Assembly (NCBI RefSeq): GCF_016836705.1
Contig: NZ_JAFCGY010000012.1
Location: forward strand, 1 to 64,000
Reading direction: 5' to 3'
Length of the DNA stretch: 64,000 bases
From: Mesorhizobium caraganae
Lineage (GTDB): Bacteria > Pseudomonadota > Alphaproteobacteria > Rhizobiales > Rhizobiaceae
Below are positions 60,626-64,000 of the stretch, piece after piece (the stretch's first letter is position 1; the number at the start of each line of letters is the position of its first letter). The position numbers and the translations under genes were made by a program. Below the pieces are notes generated by a model. It was not told the DNA's origin. It was given only the letters and a program-made list of their open reading frames with translations, and made no database searches.

Positions 60626-61342
60626 CTAGCCGACCCTAAGTCTGGCCTGCTTCAAATGAGGTTGATGCTCGGTCGGCCGAAGCGAATGAGCAGCCATCGC
60701 GGCAATGAAAACCTCGGGCGTTTTCAGGTAGCGCTCCAGCTTGTTCTCCCTCATGAGCACTACGAACAGAGCGCACGTTTTCGCCTGACAATTGACCGAC
60801 TTGCTAGGGTTGAACTCTATGTCAGTGAAACCGGCATACCGCATTTCGCCGTCCACTCGATTTTTGAGCCATACACGGTGAGGAAAGATGGCATTGAGAT
60901 AAAGCCAATCGTAGAACACGGTCGTGGGTTCTAGCGGGAACTCGAAGCCGTCGAATTTGAAGCCCACCAGTGCGCCGGAATCGCGGAGTCGTGGCTCGCG
61001 CTTCGCATCGCGCGGTTCAACCTCGTACAGATCGGTGTACGGTCCGCCGCGCTCGAATACCTTACTTCCCTGAAAGGCGTTCTCCAGCGGTATCTCGCCG
61101 ATGCTGGTCATCACGCGCAGGTGAAACGCGCTAAGATGCCGGCCGGCGACTTCATCAGACTTGCTAGACACTTCTAGCAGCGGCGCATATCCGGCTTTCT
61201 TGGCGGCCTCATGCAGCGACCGGATATTCTTCTTCTTCTTCTGAACCTCAGCGAAGCCACCGGCCCACGGAATTTCGAAATCCAATCGCCTGACGTAACC
61301 TTCGTCCTCGGTCGCAGGGATAAAGACTGGTCTCTCAGCCAT
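60626..61342 (-). CDS. DUF6977-like protein, companion of the broken DarT-like gene
   Basis: A 238-residue protein. MAERPVFIPATEDEGYVRRL, FEIPWAGGFAEVQKKKKNI, HEAAKKAGYAPLLEVSSKSD, PLENAFQGSKVFERGGPYTD and FDGFEFPLEPTTVFYDWLYL are distinctive blocks of a family (as I recall DUF6977) encoded directly after DarT-like ADP-ribosyltransferases. Its start lies 1 base after the ancestral DarT stop at 61344. As partner of a DNA ADP-ribosyltransferase it may be an immunity, substrate-recognition or DNA-repair protein; this is inference. It looks intact although the DarT-like gene does not. Confidence 0.65.
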   Translation of the reverse strand: MAERPVFIPATEDEGYVRRLDFEIPWAGGFAEVQKKKKNIRSLHEAAKKAGYAPLLEVSSKSDEVAGRHLSAFHLRVMTSIGEIPLENAFQGSKVFERGGPYTDLYEVEPRDAKREPRLRDSGALVGFKFDGFEFPLEPTTVFYDWLYLNAIFPHRVWLKNRVDGEMRYAGFTDIEFNPSKSVNCQAKTCALFVVLMRENKLERYLKTPEVFIAAMAAHSLRPTEHQPHLKQARLRVG

Positions 61343-61343
61343 T

Positions 61344-61852
61344 CTAAATGTTCCTTATTAAGCCGAGTGGGATGACATGGGGAACCAACACCTCGTATTT
61401 CTCCGCCTGCGTGAGACGCGTCTTAATCGCCGGGTCCTACCAGTCCGTTCGGGTGTAAAGTATCTCAAAATCGATTAGCGTTCAGCCTCTCCGATAGGAA
61501 CCGATTCGACGCCAGCTTTGTTCGCGACATCGTTGGTGAAACGAACACCCGTGAACTGCATCACCGAGGGGTGTATTTGCAGAAAGATCGTGTCCGTGAT
61601 CCTCCCATCCTGCCGGGCAACGTACTCCATCGGATGGGTGCTACGAAAGCAAAGGTGGACGTAGTTGCCCATTCCCTTCAACGCGTCGGCGTCCCGACTC
61701 CATTCATTGCCGCCCGGTGCCGGAACCTTGACCTTCTTCTGGTCAAGCTGCGCGAGTGGATAGAGTCCTCCCATTTCTTTAATCACCGGCAGGTTCCTCC
61801 GATCAGTGAAGTGATAGAGCAGCGGCACCTTTTCAAGAGTATCAATTGCCAT
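61344..61852 (-). pseudogene. DarT-like (DUF4433) ADP-ribosyltransferase gene, disrupted
   Basis: From ATG 61852 (GGAGGGG upstream) the frame reads PLLYHFTDRRNLPVIKEMGG, MGNYVHLCFRSTHPMEYVAR and VMQFTGVRFTNDVANKAGVE, the NAD-binding half of DarT toxins. It stops at 61475 after IGEAER. One base shift restores LIDFEILYTRTDW, then an in-frame TAG, then DPAIKTRLTQAEKYEVLVPH and VIPLGLIRNI with a stop at 61344. A frameshift and a nonsense codon thus separate it from a normal full-length protein of about 170 residues. Loss of the toxin could be inactivation, or reflect sequence error at one of the two sites. Confidence 0.72.
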
Positions 61853-62117
61853 GTTCCCCTCCGTCGCAGGCCGGTAGCGGCCTTGCCCCACACGGGTGGA
61901 ATCTTACGGCAGTCATCGCCCGAACGCCATGATCCGAGCCAAGGTGTTCAGATTGGCGACGGTCCTCAATTGTTCTATACGATGAAAATAGAATTCTACA
62001 TCGCCAACTATGGTTCGAAATCGTCGTGCACGGCAGCTCCATAACGATCACCATCCCAGACATCGAAAGCATGACCGACGACGAGTTAGAACAGCTTGCG
62101 CGAATGCGAGACGGCCG

Positions 62118-63476
62118 ATGGAGCGCGCAGACCAAGCGCTTATGCGCCGGTTCAACACCGATAAGCTCAATCTCAATCGGGCATGGGCTGGCACCTGGCA
62201 GGGCTGGACATGCCCATGCTGCCGGAGGACAAAGCCGCAGATTGCGAGACTCACGACATCCGGCGTCCTGCTATGTCAACTTGAATTGCACCACGACCAC
62301 TTAGGCGATAAGGCCGGGAAGCTATTCGAGGAAATCAACCAGAAGTCGGACGATCGCGAGTTCAACATCCAAGTGTCGCATGCCAAGTACGGCATGCTCC
62401 AGTTCTTGGAACGCTTCGAACGAACGCTCATCTGTATCGACTGCAATCTGGCAGAGGGAAGCGCTAAGGCGGCACTCGACAGCGCCGTGGATTGGGACTT
62501 CACTTTCTCACCGAAAGAAATCACCGGGTTTATTCGCGCCACCGACAACGGTGTCCATACAGTCGATTTTGAGGCGGCACGCACGACGTGGGAGCGGGTG
62601 AAGCCAGACATCGCGGATCGCCTCGATTTTGCTGAGCGGATGGCAATACGGTTCGCCAAGGGGAAGAACCGTCGCGAAGTGGCGATCGGGATGCGGGCCG
62701 ATTTCTGGATCGATGACCGGGCGCTGGTATGGGCGCAGGTTACAGACGCATTGCCGCACCTAGACCGTGGCAGCATCGGCATGAAAGTACTTGCCCGATC
62801 GGTTGCGCGGGACGCCGTTGGCAAATCAGCAAAACGGAAGGTGAAGCCTGCCGGCAAGCCGCCCACCGATGCTGAGTTCGCCGATGTAGGGGGCCAGAAC
62901 GGCGAACAAAAGCATTGGAATGCTGTAAGCGAGGATTGGACGTGCGGGTGCTGTAAGCGCGCCAAGCGGGAGATATGCAGGAAGTCGAACAAGGGAAAAT
63001 GGACGGCGCACATCCACATCATTCGGGATTGGATTGCGGAGGAGGATGTCAGCAACCTCTACTGGCGCGGTGGCGACATGACGGGTGGAATGGTAATCGG
63101 CTCCCATGTCACTGTGCTCATCTGCCAAGACTGCCGGAATATCATTTCTGAGGTCCAGCGTCGTGATGGCACGCTGGAGGAGTCGAGCTTGACGCTCGGG
63201 GAGGTAGAGGCTGCTATCGTCGCAATTGCCCCTAACCAGATGCACGATGTTGACTATGAGTGGGCAATCGAGACGGCGCGGAACAACCGCGATCTTGTTG
63301 CAGCCGTGGACGAGGATCACCGGCACGCACGCGATGCCCTTGCAAAGTTGGCTCGTGCCAAATGGCTCATGAAAGCGGTTCCATGTTCTTTTGAGAAGGC
63401 ACGCTGCTTCATGGGTTACGAGCACGCAAAGGCGGAAGACGTCGATCTAGAGGAAGGCGACGCCTACATGGATTAG
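62118..63476 (+). CDS. Protein with two HNH-like zinc modules
   Basis: A 452-residue protein. Module 1, about 28-125, has WTCPCCRRTKPQIARL, LCQLELHHDHLGDKAG and LICIDCNLAEGSAK, an HNH arrangement with two CxxC pairs and His-His-Asp-His. Module 2, about 280-370, has DWTCGCCKRAKREICR, HIHIIRDWIAEEDVSNLYW and LICQDCRNIISE with the same spacing but His-Ile-Ile-Arg in the active site, perhaps inactive. A better N-terminus (IPDIESMTDDELEQLARMRD) lies in another frame from 62026 and joins near 62140 by a one-base shift; the joined span is one base short of whole codons. The annotated start may therefore be too late. Confidence 0.7.
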   Translation: MERADQALMRRFNTDKLNLNRAWAGTWQGWTCPCCRRTKPQIARLTTSGVLLCQLELHHDHLGDKAGKLFEEINQKSDDREFNIQVSHAKYGMLQFLERFERTLICIDCNLAEGSAKAALDSAVDWDFTFSPKEITGFIRATDNGVHTVDFEAARTTWERVKPDIADRLDFAERMAIRFAKGKNRREVAIGMRADFWIDDRALVWAQVTDALPHLDRGSIGMKVLARSVARDAVGKSAKRKVKPAGKPPTDAEFADVGGQNGEQKHWNAVSEDWTCGCCKRAKREICRKSNKGKWTAHIHIIRDWIAEEDVSNLYWRGGDMTGGMVIGSHVTVLICQDCRNIISEVQRRDGTLEESSLTLGEVEAAIVAIAPNQMHDVDYEWAIETARNNRDLVAAVDEDHRHARDALAKLARAKWLMKAVPCSFEKARCFMGYEHAKAEDVDLEEGDAYMD

Positions 63477-63604
63477 CTGCTAGGTGAAGGCCTCAGATTT
63501 GAGGAGAGCAACGCAGTAGAACGGGATTTGCGGAGGGCATTAACCTGGGCAAACCTTTCGTCCCCGTGGGCCGAATGCCGCCTAAGGGTAGGTTGGAGGG
63601 ATCC

Positions 63605-64000
63605 TCATTCAGGCACCTCGGATCGGACATCGAGATCACAGCCTTCGATTTCATCGTCCTCCTCGAGCACCCCGCTTGTCGCAATTGGAATGTCGCCAGG
63701 CAGAAGCCGTTCCTTGCTCAGCAGCCCGGCATCCTCGAGCGCCTCGATATCCGGCAGGTCGCGTAGCGTGTCGAGGCCGAACTCGAGTAGGAACGCCTTT
63801 GTCGTGACATAGGTGTAGGGGGCGCCAGGTGTCGGACTGCGCGGACCGCAGGCGATCAGCTTCGCCCCGCGCAGATGACCGATGAGATCGCGCGAAACTT
63901 CCTTACCAAAAAAGCTCGATAGTTCTCCGCGCGTGATCGGCTGGAAATAAGCGATGCACATCAGCACCAGCACGTCCGACTGCGTCAGGTCTACGGCACG
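63605..64000 (-). CDS. ScpB-like segregation/condensation protein, partial at window end
   Basis: The C-terminal 131 residues of a ScpB-like protein; the gene continues past 64000. LTQSDVLVLMCIAYFQPITR, GELSSFFGKEVSRDLIGHLR and LIACGPRSPTPGAPYTYVTT are the second winged helix of ScpB, ending FLLEFGLDTLRDLPDIEAL and an acidic tail. ScpB pairs with ScpA and SMC in chromosome condensation. Copies with divergent tails occur on alphaproteobacterial mobile elements, and this may be one, but the missing N-terminus and neighbours prevent a decision. Confidence 0.8.
   Translation of the reverse strand, partial: RAVDLTQSDVLVLMCIAYFQPITRGELSSFFGKEVSRDLIGHLRGAKLIACGPRSPTPGAPYTYVTTKAFLLEFGLDTLRDLPDIEALEDAGLLSKERLLPGDIPIATSGVLEEDDEIEGCDLDVRSEVPE

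Overview
The window is GC-rich DNA, probably alphaproteobacterial (Rhizobiales- or Sphingomonadales-like). The evidence is the high GC at third codon positions and a block of genes typical of alphaproteobacterial plasmids and integrative elements: a ParA/VirC1-like ATPase, DUF736, DUF2493, a Toprim primase-like protein, a strawberry-notch helicase-methylase, a ParB-like protein, DUF2958, DUF932 and DUF1173. The organism cannot be named from sequence alone. No rRNA, tRNA, CRISPR array, integrase or complete conjugation gene set is visible.

Layout. (1) 1-1583: a 19-bp tandem repeat array, two near-identical 28-bp palindromes, and a two-gene ParA/VirC1-like plus ribbon-helix-helix operon. (2) 1700-21719, minus strand: the mobile-element backbone, a long head-to-tail series of genes with GC-rich hairpins in several leaders and a TacAT-like toxin-antitoxin pair inserted in it. 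Several small genes between 15.6 and 20.4 kb carry single-base frameshifts. (3) 22013-25560: a DUF1173 gene on the plus strand, then debris (a DUF2285-type fragment, and CYTH and CHAD fragments in opposite orientations) and an intact IS1182-type transposase. (4) 25849-31468: a four-gene operon with type I specificity and methylase subunits flanking a Septu-like ATPase and HNH nuclease, and no HsdR. (5) 32008-41748: a giant DUF4011/DUF3320 helicase-nuclease followed by a Mre11-like nuclease and a Rad50-like ATPase.

(6) 41767-48581: an AbiE toxin-antitoxin pair with two inverted-repeat operators, translationally coupled to a sigma-factor-like gene, an uncharacterised gene, and a fused ImmA/IrrE peptidase, UvrD helicase and Fe-S nuclease. 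(7) 48662-50992: a bacterial ubiquitin-like cassette (triple multi-ubiquitin protein, an E1 with an N-terminal DUF6791-type domain, and DUF6527). (8) 51211-57257: an AddB/AddA-like helicase-nuclease pair. (9) 57523-63476: an HNH protein, a HEPN-like protein coupled to a trypsin-like protease, two minus-strand hypothetical genes next to a broken DarT-like gene, and a protein with two HNH-like modules. (10) The window ends inside a ScpB-like gene on the minus strand.

Overall this looks like a mobile element whose backbone (partition, replication and anti-defence-type genes) carries a defence island of about 38 kb. The strongest candidates for undescribed biology are the HsdMS-PtuAB-like hybrid and the AbiE/sigma/ImmA-helicase operon with the ubiquitin-like cassette behind it. 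All functions are read from motifs and gene order; no database search was run.
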